A stretch of 64,000 nucleotides of DNA from Nitzschia sp. pyKryTriq1 (GCA_956465555.1 OY101118.1:1178001-1242000), one strand, 5' to 3'; shown: positions 31,688-46,500, counted from the first letter of the stretch. A program made the numbers and translations. The notes: generated from the letters alone by a model not told the origin.

Positions 31688-32172
31688 GCACGACTTGTAC
31701 GTGTGCTGTGCAAATATTCCACTGCTTCGCTTGTTGGTCCCTGGTATTGACTGGTCTCTGGTCGACCTGCAGTGTGTTGGCGGGGTAACGTGACTCTATG
31801 GGTTGAAGAATGATGGGGTCCTTTACTCGTATTATACCTTCATCGCTGCAAGCTGCAACCCCAACCCCGTCTTTAGTCTTTCTGTTTTCGGCTTGGGCTT
31901 TTGGCATTTTGGTGATTGGCCTGCTTTTCTGCTTTTCGATTTTGTCAGACGACCTGGATGGGATTGATTCATTCGACCTTATGTATTCTCACTTGTGCTG
32001 TTCGTTTGGCGGGGACGCGTCGATGACACGCGTCCAAAAGCCCGCCAATAATCGCCGATCGTGAAAGACGAAGATGGGAATAAATTTGGATGCTGTTGCA
32101 TGTCAACTTTTGTTTGCTTTCTTCGTGCAATAAAGTCAGCGATAAGTTTCTTCACATAGACGGTACAGTACC
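31688..32172. promoter_or_regulatory. Divergent upstream region of ATPSCKMT and PEX5
   Basis: 485 bp with no notable repeats. GGTACAGTACC sits 9 bp before the PEX5 ATG. No TATA box or coding frame seen. Confidence 0.4.
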
Positions 32173-33906
32173 ATGGCGGATTGTAGTTCTGCTGGAACGA
32201 CGATTGATCGAGCTACGCGGGCTGTGTTTGGCTCGAATCAGGAGAAGCATGTCGGTGCTCTGTTCGGACATGCTGCCATGGTCGCCGGAAATCAGGGAGT
32301 GGCCGCAATGCGCCGTTCGGCTCCGGAGCACCTGACGTTACCAGGGCCGTCGATGACCCAGGCATCTCTTGCTCCTCGTGAGCAGCATCCAAGAGTGGCG
32401 GCGCCTTCTTCTCATGGCTACGAATACTCCCCTCAAATGATCATGCATCCAGGAAACAATCAATTTCATCCCATGCCCATGGTGAATGTTCATCAGCAAG
32501 CTATGGCGCAACAACAAGCCATGTTTCACCAACAGCAACAAATTATGCAACAGCAAATGCACATCATGGCGGCCCAGCAGCAGCAGCAGCATGCCATGCA
32601 ACAGCAGCGACAGCGACAGCGGGTGCAGCCTCTGATGTCTCAACAGACGGTGGATCAGCTCAACGAACAAATCCAGGACGACTTGGAACACTGGCATGAT
32701 GGCCTTGAACAAGAAGTCAAAGATGAGCTTGACGTTCTAGGTCACGATGGTGTAGTAAATGGAGCATCCATTCAAGAACTCGCAGCCGCATGGGCCCAGG
32801 CCGAAGCCGAGTCTCTAAAAGATGAGTCGGGTGTCCTAGGTCACGATGGTGTAGCGCAGGGAGCATCTATTGAAGAACTGGCAGCCGCATGGGCCCAGGC
32901 CGAAGCCGAATATGAAGAGTTGGCAGATCAAGAGCAAGTTGACGAGGACTACGCCAATCTTTTTCAAGGCGGCGAATACAGTCAACACGAACCACAGCAG
33001 TACGAATTCATCAACAAGATTGAAGAGGGAACTACTCTGGACCAGAATTGGATGGAAGAGGGGATGAAACAGTTTCGGAATGGCAATCTCTCTCAAGCTA
33101 TTCGGTCCTTCGAACTTGAACTTCAGCACAACAATCCCGATAATGCTACTGCTTGGAGGATGTTGGGTAGATGTCATGCGGAGAATGATATGGATCCAGA
33201 GGCTATAAAATGCTTAGAGGCGGCCGTCGACCGGGATCCTTACTCACCAGAGTCGTTGCTGGCCCTTGGTGTCAGTTATGTGAATGAGCTGAATCACGAG
33301 CGCGCCTTGGAGAACATGAAAGCATGGTTCACTCACAACCCCAAGTATGCTGGCATGGAGCTCCCTACGGATATATACGGGGCGGCTGGTGGCTCTAGTC
33401 CGAAGGAATCGGCCTTTGAAGAAGTCAAACAGCTGCTACTATCGGCCTTGGCCTTTGATGCCACCGATGCTGACGATGTGCATGAAGCACTCGGAGTCAT
33501 CTACAACGTAATCAAGGACTATGATTCGGCCGCTGAGTCTTTGCGAAAAGCCGTCGAAACGCGACCTAATGATTATCAGTTGTGGAACAAGCTAGGAGCT
33601 ACCCTCGCCAACGGAAGTCAAAGCGATCAGGCGCTTCCAGCATATCATCGGGCCCTTCAGCTCAAGCCCAAGTACGCCCGTGCCTGGCTAAATATGGCAA
33701 TTTCTCACAGCAATCTGCAAGATCACGACGAGGCCGCACGATGTTACTTGCAGACGCTAAGTCTCAATCCTGGAGCCAAGCATTGTTGGACCTATTTGCG
33801 GATGGCGTTGTCATGTGCAGAGCGGTGGGATCTTTTGCCGTTTTGCTTCTCCCACGATCTTGCAGCATTTCAAGAGCATTTTGACTTCATTTATGAACAG
33901 CCATAA
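32173..33906 (+). CDS. PEX5: PEX5, peroxisomal targeting signal 1 receptor
   Basis: 577 residues, single exon. The N-terminal MADCSSAG has the near-terminal Cys that is monoubiquitinated for recycling in PEX5. Residues 80-160 are Gln/Met/His-rich. The C-terminal half (about 290-577) contains the TPR repeats that bind PTS1: WMEEGMKQFRNGNLSQAIRS, AWRMLGRCHAENDMDPEAIK, SLLALGVSYVNELNHERAL, DVHEALGVIYNVIKDYDSAA, LWNKLGATLANGSQSDQAL and AWLNMAISHSNLQDHDEAAR, ending in the PEX5-typical helical tail. Two copies of a 33-residue unit occur at 184-249. I find no canonical WxxxF/Y pentapeptide; the duplicated unit carries LAAAW instead. Confidence 0.95.
   Translation: MADCSSAGTTIDRATRAVFGSNQEKHVGALFGHAAMVAGNQGVAAMRRSAPEHLTLPGPSMTQASLAPREQHPRVAAPSSHGYEYSPQMIMHPGNNQFHPMPMVNVHQQAMAQQQAMFHQQQQIMQQQMHIMAAQQQQQHAMQQQRQRQRVQPLMSQQTVDQLNEQIQDDLEHWHDGLEQEVKDELDVLGHDGVVNGASIQELAAAWAQAEAESLKDESGVLGHDGVAQGASIEELAAAWAQAEAEYEELADQEQVDEDYANLFQGGEYSQHEPQQYEFINKIEEGTTLDQNWMEEGMKQFRNGNLSQAIRSFELELQHNNPDNATAWRMLGRCHAENDMDPEAIKCLEAAVDRDPYSPESLLALGVSYVNELNHERALENMKAWFTHNPKYAGMELPTDIYGAAGGSSPKESAFEEVKQLLLSALAFDATDADDVHEALGVIYNVIKDYDSAAESLRKAVETRPNDYQLWNKLGATLANGSQSDQALPAYHRALQLKPKYARAWLNMAISHSNLQDHDEAARCYLQTLSLNPGAKHCWTYLRMALSCAERWDLLPFCFSHDLAAFQEHFDFIYEQP
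32722..32919 (+). repeat. 99-bp in-frame tandem duplication inside PEX5
   Basis: GATGAG...CTAGGTCACGATGGTGTAG recurs at a 99-bp spacing (32722 and 32821). The protein units share VLGHDGV, GASI and ELAAAWAQAEAE. The copies differ at several synonymous and replacement positions, so the duplication is not fresh. Confidence 0.9.
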
Positions 33907-34124
33907 AGTAGTTTGGTAGTTACCTCAAATACCACTTCTTTTCGAACCCCCTACTAGTCTAGAGAGTAGAGTGGAGTGAAGTTTACGGAAAGAACAAAAA
34001 TCAGAGATAAATGCCCGAGCTTTAAAGTTGCGTCATTAGTGCATCCTGGAAAAATTGACGTCATCCGATACGTCCGAATACTTTGAAGAATAGGCAGATA
34101 TAAAAGAAGAGGAGAAAGTAATTA
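33907..34124. other. Convergent 3' flanks of PEX5 and SnRK1
   Basis: 218 bp containing CTACTAGTCTAGAGAGTAGAG (33951-33971) and TGACGTCATC near 34058; no gene. Confidence 0.4.
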
Positions 34125-36470
<2,346 letters not shown>

Positions 36471-37056
36471 CGTCTCGCAGGCTTGAGTTGATGCCAAAAT
36501 TCACTCCGAACGGTATGTTTGAAAGCGGTGGGAGCGATCGATGCATGTGCTGCGGTTTCAGATGTTGATGATGACCTCGAGCCAAAGGCCGCGCCCCTGC
36601 TGCCCGCCCTTCAATCAACCCAGTAATCCTGCGCCTTGCCCGCATCATCGCGATCTGTCTTCATGCCAGTTGGCGCCTCTCGTTCGCTCGCACTTTCGCC
36701 AAAGTTTGTCGTACACAGGCCAGACGCAAATGCCTCAGGTATGTATAATAACAGAAAAGTATACTACTAGCAGTACATTATATTGACCAATATTATTACA
36801 TATATTCAAACGTGATTAATTAGATTGATTAGATTTCTGCTTTTCACGCGCGCTCCCATCGCGGTCCGACGCCGCCGCCCCGATAGCTACAGTACCAGTA
36901 GCACGTACGAATACAGCGTGGCATTTGTACGAGTACGTTCGATAAATCGCAACCGGCAGCTACATGGCAACAAAACAAAGGGATGATACTGGTACTGGGT
37001 ACTGGGTACTGTAGTATTTGTTTCATTTTCTTTTTCACTGCGATCACCGATCGACC
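36471..37056. promoter_or_regulatory. Divergent upstream region of SnRK1 and VPS11
   Basis: 586 bp with an A/T-rich centre (36740-36840) and a GATACTGGTACTGGGTACTG cluster (36985-37010) about 50 bp before the VPS11 ATG. No coding frame. Confidence 0.4.
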
Positions 37057-40000
37057 ATGGCGTCTTCTCGCTGGAAGCGCTTTGCGTTCTTCGACCGCCA
37101 AACCTTGAATCTCGCATCCGAGGTCCTCGAGGATCTAATTCCTATTGGCGGAGCGGAAGGCAGAGGAAGTCGGCGTTCAGTGAACTCGAACCGGGTTGCC
37201 GCCGAAGCATCCAATGATTCTGTCAGTATCTCAGTATCCACGGTGGCATTGCCGCTCAAATCGAAGCCAAAGACGAATCATCAGTTGGATGGAGACGATG
37301 AAGCAGTGCCTCTGACCAACATGTGGTCAAGTCTCAATGCTTGTACGGCTATGGGGCTGGAAGGAGTCGACGAAGGATCCATTCGGCTGCCCAGCCAGGC
37401 GCAGTATTTCGAGGACGACAGCAACGTGCCTTCGTCCGGCGCAGCAGTCGATGGACTCGTGTTAGTATTCGTGACTTCAAGGGATACGGACTATGTTCAT
37501 TGCTTCGACCTGACAGTCCGTTGTAATCCTCCCGACTCGCCAGGGAAGGATCTCGAAGACATGGACGGCTGGAGAGGCTACTTTGCTCCTCTCAAGAACA
37601 AGAAACAGAAACCAGTTCAGACCGGTACTTCTTTGGAGGATCGTATCATTTCAGAGCATATGCAGCAAGAAACAAGGGAAGGAATCGTTCATATTGCTAC
37701 GTGTAGAGCCAATTCGGGTCACCGTCCCTTGCATATGGCTTGTATCACTCAAACAAACGTTGTCGTTTGCGTGGACCCTCATCTCTTTTTGTCATGGTAG
37801 GGAGATCAGATAGTTGTTATGTTTTGTTGTTGCGGTTGTGATTTTATCTAACCTACTTTCCATCTTTCAGCCGACGCCCGCTGTCCGCCCCGGAGAAGCT
37901 TGAAGCCCCCACTTTCAATCTCGGATCCGAGTGGAACGTCGCAAAAGACGGAAATGCGACCGTAGTGGATATCGTTCCCGGAATCGTGGCGGTAGGCACA
38001 GACAAAGGCAGTGTTCACATCTTTACCTATGGTGGAGGAAGACATGTGTTGCGTCCGTACCTGACAATCCCTCCACCTCCTACATCTGGAATGTCAGTTG
38101 CGACCTGTAAGCTCTCTGTTGGATCTGAAAAGGCTAGTGTCTTTGTTGGATACAGACGTTCTTCGTCTGCTTCTTCGCCGCGAGGATCGACAGCTGGAAT
38201 ATGCTGCTACGATATGCCATTGCCAGGTCCGAACCCGTCGTCAATTTCTGCACCTTCGGCCCGACATGATTTGGATGGGCGCCATGTGCCTTCCTCTGCG
38301 TTGTGTGACGCCGTAACTACACCGGATGGTGTTATTTTTACCATGGTAAGTGGTGCTATTCTTTCTTCTGCTACATTGTTGAAGTTGGTCCAAAAGAAGA
38401 TATCTCATCACCGCCTCTGATCAGGCTCGCCCCGATGGTCTGTACACATACTCGACAACGCAAAAAATTGACGTTTCGCCGATTGATGGATCAAAACTCG
38501 CAGTTTGCATGATCCCACCGCCGGAATTTGCTGGACCAGAGCGGGAGCCAGCAGTGGGCAAGGCGGGGTCTAGTTTTGCGTTGGTTGCCTCGACTGACTT
38601 GAAGTCTCGTCGAGATGCTGTGGACATTTATGATGCTACCAACAAGTTGGTCGCCTTTCATTTGTTGTTGTCCCCCGGGCACACAGCAGTCAGGGCAGCA
38701 GGTGTTACGACATCGCCAACTCGTTCACCAGATGGTACTTTGCGTAACGGAAGAGCATCGGCTGTGGTATTTACGTCCGGAGGATCCCTTGTTTCGCTGA
38801 CAGAGAAGAAAACAGCCGAAAAAGTTCATTTATTGGTTCAGAAAAATTTGTTCTCCGCTGCTATTTTCGTTGCCTACGGGGATCCTTCGTACGAAATTGC
38901 GGACATCATATCGCTTTATCGGAAGCAGGCGGAGTATCTGTATCGAAAGGGAGACTACAGTGGGGCCATTGAGCAGTATATTCATACGATTGGATCGTTG
39001 GAACCTTCACATGTCATCTTTCGATACCTTGACGCGCCGAAGATTCCTTTGTTGGTCAGGGTAAGTCTGTCTTGGTCACGCCAAATGCATTCCCACTGAT
39101 TTTTTTCCCTCACCTTGGGCATTTTGTAGTATTTGGAAGAATTACGATCCCGTGACTTAACCACCCCTGTTCACAACGAGTTACTACGAACTTGTTACCT
39201 GAAGTTGAATGATCCCGAGTCTGCGGAGGCGATTGCCGCCTTTACATCTCGTTCTATGGACACCGAATCGCTTTCTTCGGTAGTCACAAGCTCACCGAAA
39301 GACGCCCTCGCAATGATCTGCTCATTCGAAGCCCCTCAGGCGGCCGAAGCTCTCGCCACACATGGCGCCTCTTTGGCTCGCCTTTTACCTCGTGAAACAG
39401 CAGGATTAGTGGTATCGTTGTGCTTGGGAACATTTTCTCCCAAAAAGTTCGCGGAATCGTCCGCTGGCGTTTTAGCGGATGCAAAGAAAATGCTCGAGCA
39501 TGCAGCTGATGAAGCAACACAAGAATGCGAGCCTTACCCCGTTCATTTGTTTGCGTCTGCCTTTATGGAGAATGCCAGGATGCTTCGCCTTATCTTGTCC
39601 CACTGCAATCGAAATAGATGTCCGTTGACACCTTCTCTTCGACGGACGTTGCTTGAACTGACTCTTGCAGAATGGAATCAGTCTAAAAGGACTGGTGATA
39701 CGGAGGCTGAGAAGCTTCTTCGGAAGGAGGCTATCACCGTAAGTGTCACAATGTGGCATGTTCCATTCTCGATCGCTCCTCTCACTTTATTCTTGTTTAG
39801 GCCTTGACCGACTCTCATTGTCGTGAAATAGGAGATTATGATGCGCTTGTGATCGTACAGTTGGCCGGATTTGAGGAAGGTGAGCTGTTACTTTACGAGC
39901 GCCTACAAATGGGTCCAATGCTTCTATCACGGTATGCAAAAGATGGCACCGAGAAAGCCCGGCGTCAGATGCTGGCAATGTGTCAAAGCGACCCTGAAAT

Positions 40001-40757
40001 TCTAGCGGATGTATTGGGTCACTTTGTTGCGATGGTGTCAGGCAACCTGAAGAGTGTAAGTATCACAAAGCATCTAACGCGCCACGGAAAACTCGGAATT
40101 GTTTCTCAACAACTTGTCTCCATTTGATAGGCAAAGGAGGACAGAGATTCAGATGACGAATCGGACGATGAAAACGACGAAATTCTTTACGACATCCAAG
40201 AGGCCCTTTCCCTCGCTCGACGACAAGGTGTTTTGCCTGCTGTTCGCATTGCAAGGATTCTTGCTGGAGAGGGAACGAGTCAGTTTAGTAGTGACGATGC
40301 ATTCAAGGACATACCCCAGCACAGAACCATTCCTCTATCCGTAGCGCTCGACTACGTAGGAGCAGTTTTGGACGAATCTCGTCAGGAGATTTCGCGTCTC
40401 AAGGTAAGTTGGCTTTGCATGTGATATTATTTGTTCCACAGCAAGAGCTGGAACTGACCATGATTTCTATGATAGTCGGAAGTAGAAGAGTACAACCAGC
40501 TCTGCAATTCCATGGAAGCAGAAGTGGAAAGTTTGTTGAGAGCTTCGCAATCGATTCCAACCTCACAGGCAGAACAAGTTTCACCCAAGATCAATATTGA
40601 AGAGATGTACTCAAAGGTCCGAATGGCGTTGGACGACGATGAAAAGACTGAAAGCAAAGCAGAACTTTCACGAGAAGCTTTCTGGAGAGAAATGGACCAG
40701 ACGGAAGACAGTTTCCAAACCATTGCAAGATTCTTCGCTAAAGGTGTGATTCAATAA
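37057..40757 (+). CDS. VPS11: VPS11, core subunit of HOPS/CORVET tethering complexes (7 exons)
   Basis: 1089 residues from exons 37057-37796, 37871-38345, 38425-39060, 39130-39738, 39801-40055, 40131-40403 and 40476-40757; all introns are 62-79 bp with clean GT-AG ends. The N-terminal beta-propeller contains RWKRFAFFDRQ, VFVTSRDTDYVHCFDLT, DPHLFLSCRRPLSAPEK and VAVGTDKGSVHIFTYGG. The alpha-solenoid has KVHLLVQKNLFSAAIFVA, ADIISLYRKQAEYLYRKGDY, GAIEQYIHTIGSLEPSHVI and REIGDYDALVIVQLAGFEE. The C-terminus has the coiled coil (ISRLKSEVEEYNQLCNSM) and the final DSFQTIARFFAKGVIQ, but the RING-H2 finger expected between them is absent. Acts at endosome and vacuole membranes. Confidence 0.95.
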
Positions 40758-40917
40758 TGACATAACATTAAATTAGCAGTTCTCACCCTGGAAATTTAGT
40801 AAATGACGTCGATCGCCTTTACCGTCCCGAGTGTTTGTCACGAGGTAAGAGATGTTATGGACATGGACACTCCCAGGATTCAACTCAATCCCCACCAAAA
40901 CAGTCTCTAGCTAGGAC
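40758..40917. other. Convergent 3' flanks of VPS11 and plastid coiled-coil gene
   Basis: 160 bp, no gene; contains TGACGTCGATCG at 40804-40815. Confidence 0.4.
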
Positions 40918-42726
40918 CTACAGCGATCTCACCGCCTCAACCAATAACGCTTTCTTAAGCGGGTTCCCATCTTCACCATTTGTCTCAACCCCCTAAGAAA
41001 AAGAAAAGTTAGCATACCATTTTGATCGATTGATAAGTCGTCTGCCGTTGCACATACCTTTTCACTCAAGTAATCCGTGAGATCTTTCACAGTCTTTCTC
41101 GACAAAGCTGACGCCGAGAGACTTGACCAATCATCACTGCTCGTTGCAGGCTCTGCCTTCTTGGCTTTCGCTTTTGCCTTGGCGGCTTTCTTAGCCTTGG
41201 GAGCAGGCGATTTTGAGGCCTGTGGGGACGCCGCCTTTGCTGCCGATCCCTTGGGGCCTGTACCCTTCTTGGGTGTGGGTGTTTTTTTCTCTTCAACACC
41301 AGGCGCTGGGGCAGGTTTGGGTGCTTCGACGACAGCTTTTGGGGCAGGGGCAGGTTTGGGTGCTTCAACAGCAGGTTTTGGGGCAGGCGCAGGTTTGGGT
41401 GCGGTAATTCCTGAAGCCTTTAGTTGGTCTTCCAAAACCTTGATTCTCGCCTGAACGTCAGCATTTGCTTCCAATTCCTTCTGCAAGACTTTGTTTCTGG
41501 CCTCGCTTTCCCGAAGTTGGACGGACACCTTTTCCAACTCTCGCTTCAACTTAAGCTCACCATCGGCAGTTTTAAATTTCTCCTTGCTAATATCCAGCTC
41601 CTTTTGGTTGATTTTTTCTCTGGCCTCTTTCAATTGACTTCGTAGATCCTTTGTTTCCTGGCTGAGTAATTTGATCTGTTCCGCCATTGCCTTCTACGCG
41701 GGTAAGATAGGTTGTTGAGAGTTCGTTCGTACATTGCAGGAGAAATGCGATGCGAGAAGAGTATCCGTCGACACATAAAATACTTGTTTCTTTTTCACTT
41801 ACAACATCCTTAGAAATCTCCGACAGGCCTGCCACTTCTTCTTCGTCTTCCACAGTGACGGCGGGTGACGGTGTCGGTGAACTCTTACTGTTTTGTCCGG
41901 CTATCACTAGCAGCCCGAATCCGGCGACGGCAATTGTAGCAGCAGTTTCAGGGGACATGCCTTCTGGAAGATTCATTTCAAAGTTTTCTGGGGCCGACTT
42001 TCCAAACAGGGAATACGTGTTATCCACCAAAAGCGCAAATTTTGCCTTGGATTCGGCGAGAGCTTCGGCCGAGGCGCCACCTGTGGGAGACTGGAAGCCT
42101 CCTAGAACATATTCTGCCAGTGTCGGTGCCTTTCCTTCCGGCACAGAAATACCACTGGTTTCGGTAAAGGAAGCTCGACGTGAAATCAATCCCCTTTCAA
42201 TCATTTCACCCAGAGTAGGAACAGTCCCGCCACTTCCTCCGTCTCCTCGCTCGGCGGCTGCTCGAGCCGCTTGCTCTTGGCTCGCCTTGAAGAAATCATT
42301 GATACCCTTGAATTGCGCATTGATCTGGTCCGCTGTTCCTTTCATGTTTATGTTTGGAATCGCCTTTTTCGCTGTTTCAATGGAGTCCGATACAGAAGAC
42401 TGGAAATCCGCCGCCGAGATCTCGGGAGCCGATGGAAGCTCGATTTTGATATCGGGCATCGAAAACGACGACTCGGGGGGCGACACTACTACTGGTTGTA
42501 CCGACTGAGCTTGAACTGGTTCGGTCACTACAGGGGTAGGAAGATCAGGAAGCTTTGGTTCTACTTGTTTGACCTTTTTGTAGGCCTGGACAATGTCGGG
42601 AACATCTCCAGCCGCTACCGCTTGGAGGTCCAACGCAGGTCGGTGACGAGTGAAACCAGGGGCAAAGGTTGCCACCAACGGAACGAGAGCAGCCACAACG
42701 GCGACAGTCTTTGATGTGAACTTCAT
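40918..42726 (-). CDS. Plastid-targeted membrane/coiled-coil protein with C-terminal SAP-like motif (exons 42726-41803, 41693-41058, 40992-40918)
   Basis: 544 residues. MKFTSKTVAVVAALVPLVAT then FAPGF is a signal peptide with an ATFAP junction. Residues 60-230 are Pro/Ser-rich, then PTLGEMIERGLISRR and PTLAEYVLGGFQSP form a two-copy motif. One membrane helix (AATIAVAGFGLLVIAGQN, about 285) is followed after intron 1 by a long coiled coil (MAEQIKLLSQETKDL to VLEDQLKASG), a tandem PKPAPAPK linker, and a Lys/Ala/Pro-rich basic region like histone H1. The last exon (75 bp) completes TVKDLTDYLSEKGVETNG then NPLKKALLVEAVRSL, with the helix-turn-helix pattern of a SAP or Rho_N fold. The layout suggests a protein tethering plastid DNA or RNA to a membrane; this is inference. 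Confidence 0.8.
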
Positions 42727-43570
42727 TGCGACTCGCTACTACTCCTCTTCAACTACTTGTACGACAGACTGTCTACCGTCAAAGGAAGCGCGGCGGATGA
42801 TAGAGATGATGTATACCGGCACCGGTATGGTTGGTACCGTATGCTGCTCTCTGGTCTCTGGGCTCTATCTGGTTGTTGATGTGCTTGGATACTCGTATCA
42901 TCGCCGCGATCTCTCGATATTTTCATGCATGAGAGGGTCACACACACACATACACACAACACGCGGCGGGCGCGGCACCAAAATTTCGAATGCAATCCTC
43001 GCCCGCTAAAAGATTGAACGCGTGGAGCCCAACCATTCGTCCATCTGCAGAGCGACCCGCCCATAGATAAGCTCGGGCTTCAACTTGTCCAATGCTCGGA
43101 CGACGACGCCCCTCCATCGATTTTTATCGCTTATTTTATCTCAAAGAACGATGGCAGACGGCATGCATGCACGCGTGCACCATCCGGTGGGTCAGACAGG
43201 CGTGAATTTGTTGGACCCATTGAAGGTCCAACGAACAAAGGGGAACCCCGCGTGCCGTGCTGGCCCCAGATTATCATTCCCCCCCCCCCCGCCCACTTTC
43301 CCCTTGCTTTTGCGGCACCACAACACCACACCACAAAAACCAAATAAGAGCTGTGGACTGTGGACTGTAGTGGAAGCGAGAAAAAGCATGACGATGAGCG
43401 CTGTCGTTTGAGGTTGCAATTGCACACTACTCCTAAACTAAAAGCACACGACCTTCAACACTATTGTCCGTCAAGAGTACTAGTACAGCAGTACATTTCT
43501 TCTCGCTTGTGTCTGCTGTACGGCTACAGGTACAGGTACGGCTACAGGTACAAGTCCAAAACCAAGCACA
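42727..43570. promoter_or_regulatory. Divergent upstream region of plastid coiled-coil and AP-3 delta genes
   Basis: 844 bp with ATACCGGCACCGGTAT (42818-42833), (CA)n near 42940-42958, a C-run (43280-43291) and TACAGGTACAGGTACGGC clusters (43525-43550) just before the AP-3 delta ATG. No coding frame. Confidence 0.4.
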
Positions 43571-46500
43571 ATGTTCGAAAAGACGTTGACAGACATTGTC
43601 AAGGGCATCCGCGCCTCGAAGCGAGACACGGCGTTGTACATCAGCCAATGTATTGCTGAAATCAAGACCGAGATTAATTCGAGTGATATGTATGTCAAAG
43701 CGAATGCACTCCAAAAGCTGACGTTTTTACAAATGATGGGGTATGGCATGAGCTGGGCCAGTTTTGCTACCATTGAAGTCATGAGTTCCCCCCGATTTGC
43801 TCATAAACGCATCGGATATTTGGCGGCGTCGCAGGGATTTACACAAGCTACGGATGTGATTTTATTGACCACCAATTTGCTGAAAAAGGAACTCCGTGGA
43901 GCCATTGGGGGCAGTATGAACGGAGTGTACGAAGCTGGACTAGCCGTCAACTGCATCTCGAATATTGTCACGGAGGAGCTGGCGCAAGATTTACTGCCAG
44001 AACTGACGAATTTGACACAGCATCCACAACCCTATCTTCGGAAAAAAGCTATTTTGTGTCTTTTCAAAGTATTTGTCAAATATCCACAGGGCTTGCGCCT
44101 GACCTTTGCTCAAATTCAAAATTCTTTGAATGACCCGGTGTCGGCTGTGGTATCCTGTGCGGTCAATGTCATTACCGAACTGTCAGACAAGAACCCAAAG
44201 AATTATTTGCATCTGGCCCCTGCCTTTTTTGATCTACTCACAACATCCTCCAACAACTGGATGTTGATAAAGGTAGTAAAATTGCTGGGCAGCCTTGTGC
44301 CGGAAGAACCACGCCTGGCCCGCAAGTTATTGGAACCATTGGCAGATATTGTGCGGAATACCCCGGCAAAGTCACTGCTCTACGAAGCGGTGCATGCTAT
44401 TACACTGTGTCTACCGTATTGTCGGAAAAGTGATGGAAGTATGCCCGCTAGTGTTCCGGAAATTGTCGCCCTCTGTGCTCAAACCCTTAAAGAATTCGTC
44501 GAAGAAAAGGACCAAAATCTCAAATATCTTGGCTTGGTCGGCTTTGGTAGCCTGATGCAATCCCATCCCAAAGTACTCTCGGCCCCGAATTATCGTCCAC
44601 TTATTTTGACATGTCTGTCAGATGAAGATGTGACCATCCGTACAAGGGCACTCGGTCTGCTTCCAGGAATGGCGTCCCGTAAGAATGTCATGGAACTCGT
44701 CACGCAGCTTTTACAGCATGTGGAGCTAGCCAGTGGCGACTACAAACTGGAGTTGGTCCGCGTCATTGTCGAAATGTGTTCCGGAGAGAAATATGCGTTG
44801 CTTCCAGATTTTCCGTGGTACCTGGACACATTGTTCCAATTGGGTCACATGCGAGGCCTCGACACCCATGCAGAACTTTTGCGATCGCAAGTGACCGACG
44901 TCGCACTTCGTGTATTGCCAGTCCGAGGATACGCAGTGAAACGATCGATTGAAATTTTGCTTGAAGGGGAACAAATCAATATTATTACCACAGACTTTGA
45001 CAGTGATAATGGCCGTGGAAAACACATTATGCCTGAGATTCTACCAGCCCTGGCATGGATTGTCGGTGAATATTCGGCACTCATCCCCGAAGTACTGGCA
45101 CTGGATGAAAATGCTGTTTACATCTACAACACTGAAAGCGAAGGACCTTATCATTCAGTAGTGCAAGTCTTGTCAGCACCGTCCAACCAAGTAAACTTGC
45201 CGCCACCAACGCAGAAGGTGTACGTTCAGGCCGGGATGAAAGTTTTTGCTGCGGCCTGTGCCAACCAACAAGTTTCGGATATCGAATTGGAGGCATGCAG
45301 TAAAACACTTTTCACCCATCTTCCCGTCTTTGTCCAAAGTACCGATGCGGAAGTACAGGAGAGAGCATTCACGGCTCACGCACTGATGCAGTCACTACAA
45401 TTGACGTCTGCTGGCTTTCTTGACGCTGCTCCTGCATTAGTGAGCGTCGGCGATGACAGTGATAGCGAAACAGCTGATGCACTGGAAGGGAACCTGCTGG
45501 AAATGACAGGCGCGGCTGTTATGAATGCGGCAAATAAGCCGAAAAAGAGCACTACAGTCTTGGCGTCGGGGGACGGAAGTCTTGCGGCGAGATGTCGAGC
45601 AGCATCGGAGACATTAAACTATTTGTTGAAACCCTCACCAATGAAACCAACCGGAGCTAAGGCTCAACGCAAGAAATATCAGACTCCTGTAGGCGTGGAC
45701 ATTGAGATCGACACTCCTATCGACCTCTCAATTTTCTCGATCTTTATTGAAGAAGAAAAGACCCAGCGTGCTAAAGCGAGACTGACGTTGGAAGCCGTCA
45801 GTTTTACCCAACAGCAACCACTTCGCGTGTCTGATAATGCCCGCCAACAAAACATGACTCATTCCATGGATGCATTTTCCTCCGACGACATACCATCTCT
45901 TTCTACAAACCTGAACGGAAACGCAGGCGAGATGAACGGCGTTGGATCCACATTCCACACCTCGGCAGGACAACAACAAGGCTCTATGATGCAAAGAAAC
46001 ACACTGGACCGTCCACAAACCGCGAGCGATCCATTCTACCTGAATTCTACGCCGTCCAATAATATGCTTGATGCAGGCGACAACGATGCCATGGTTAGTC
46101 GTTTCGGTATGATTCAACTTGGAGACGCAGGAGGGGATAGTGATGAAGAAGAACACGATGCCACGCGCAAGAAGCGCAAAAAGAAAAAGAAAGAAAAGAA
46201 GTCTAGCTCAAGTGCCCAAGACGTTGACCTTCGAGCGATTTTTGGTGGTGTTCCTCCAAATCAAGGCCCGGCCCAAAATGTTACCGTCTACACTTCGGAT
46301 GACGATGAGGACGAAGCCCCAGCATATGCGAGAGGAAAGGGGCAGTCTCGAAAGAGAGGAGCGAATAAGGAATTCCAGGGTCTTGCCCAGGTTGACCTGA
46401 CCATGCCTTTGCGTGAAGATGAAGTCATGCCTGAACGAAAACACCATGTCGTCCCAGAGAAGACGACACAACATCATGGTTTTGAAGATGCACCAGCGGC

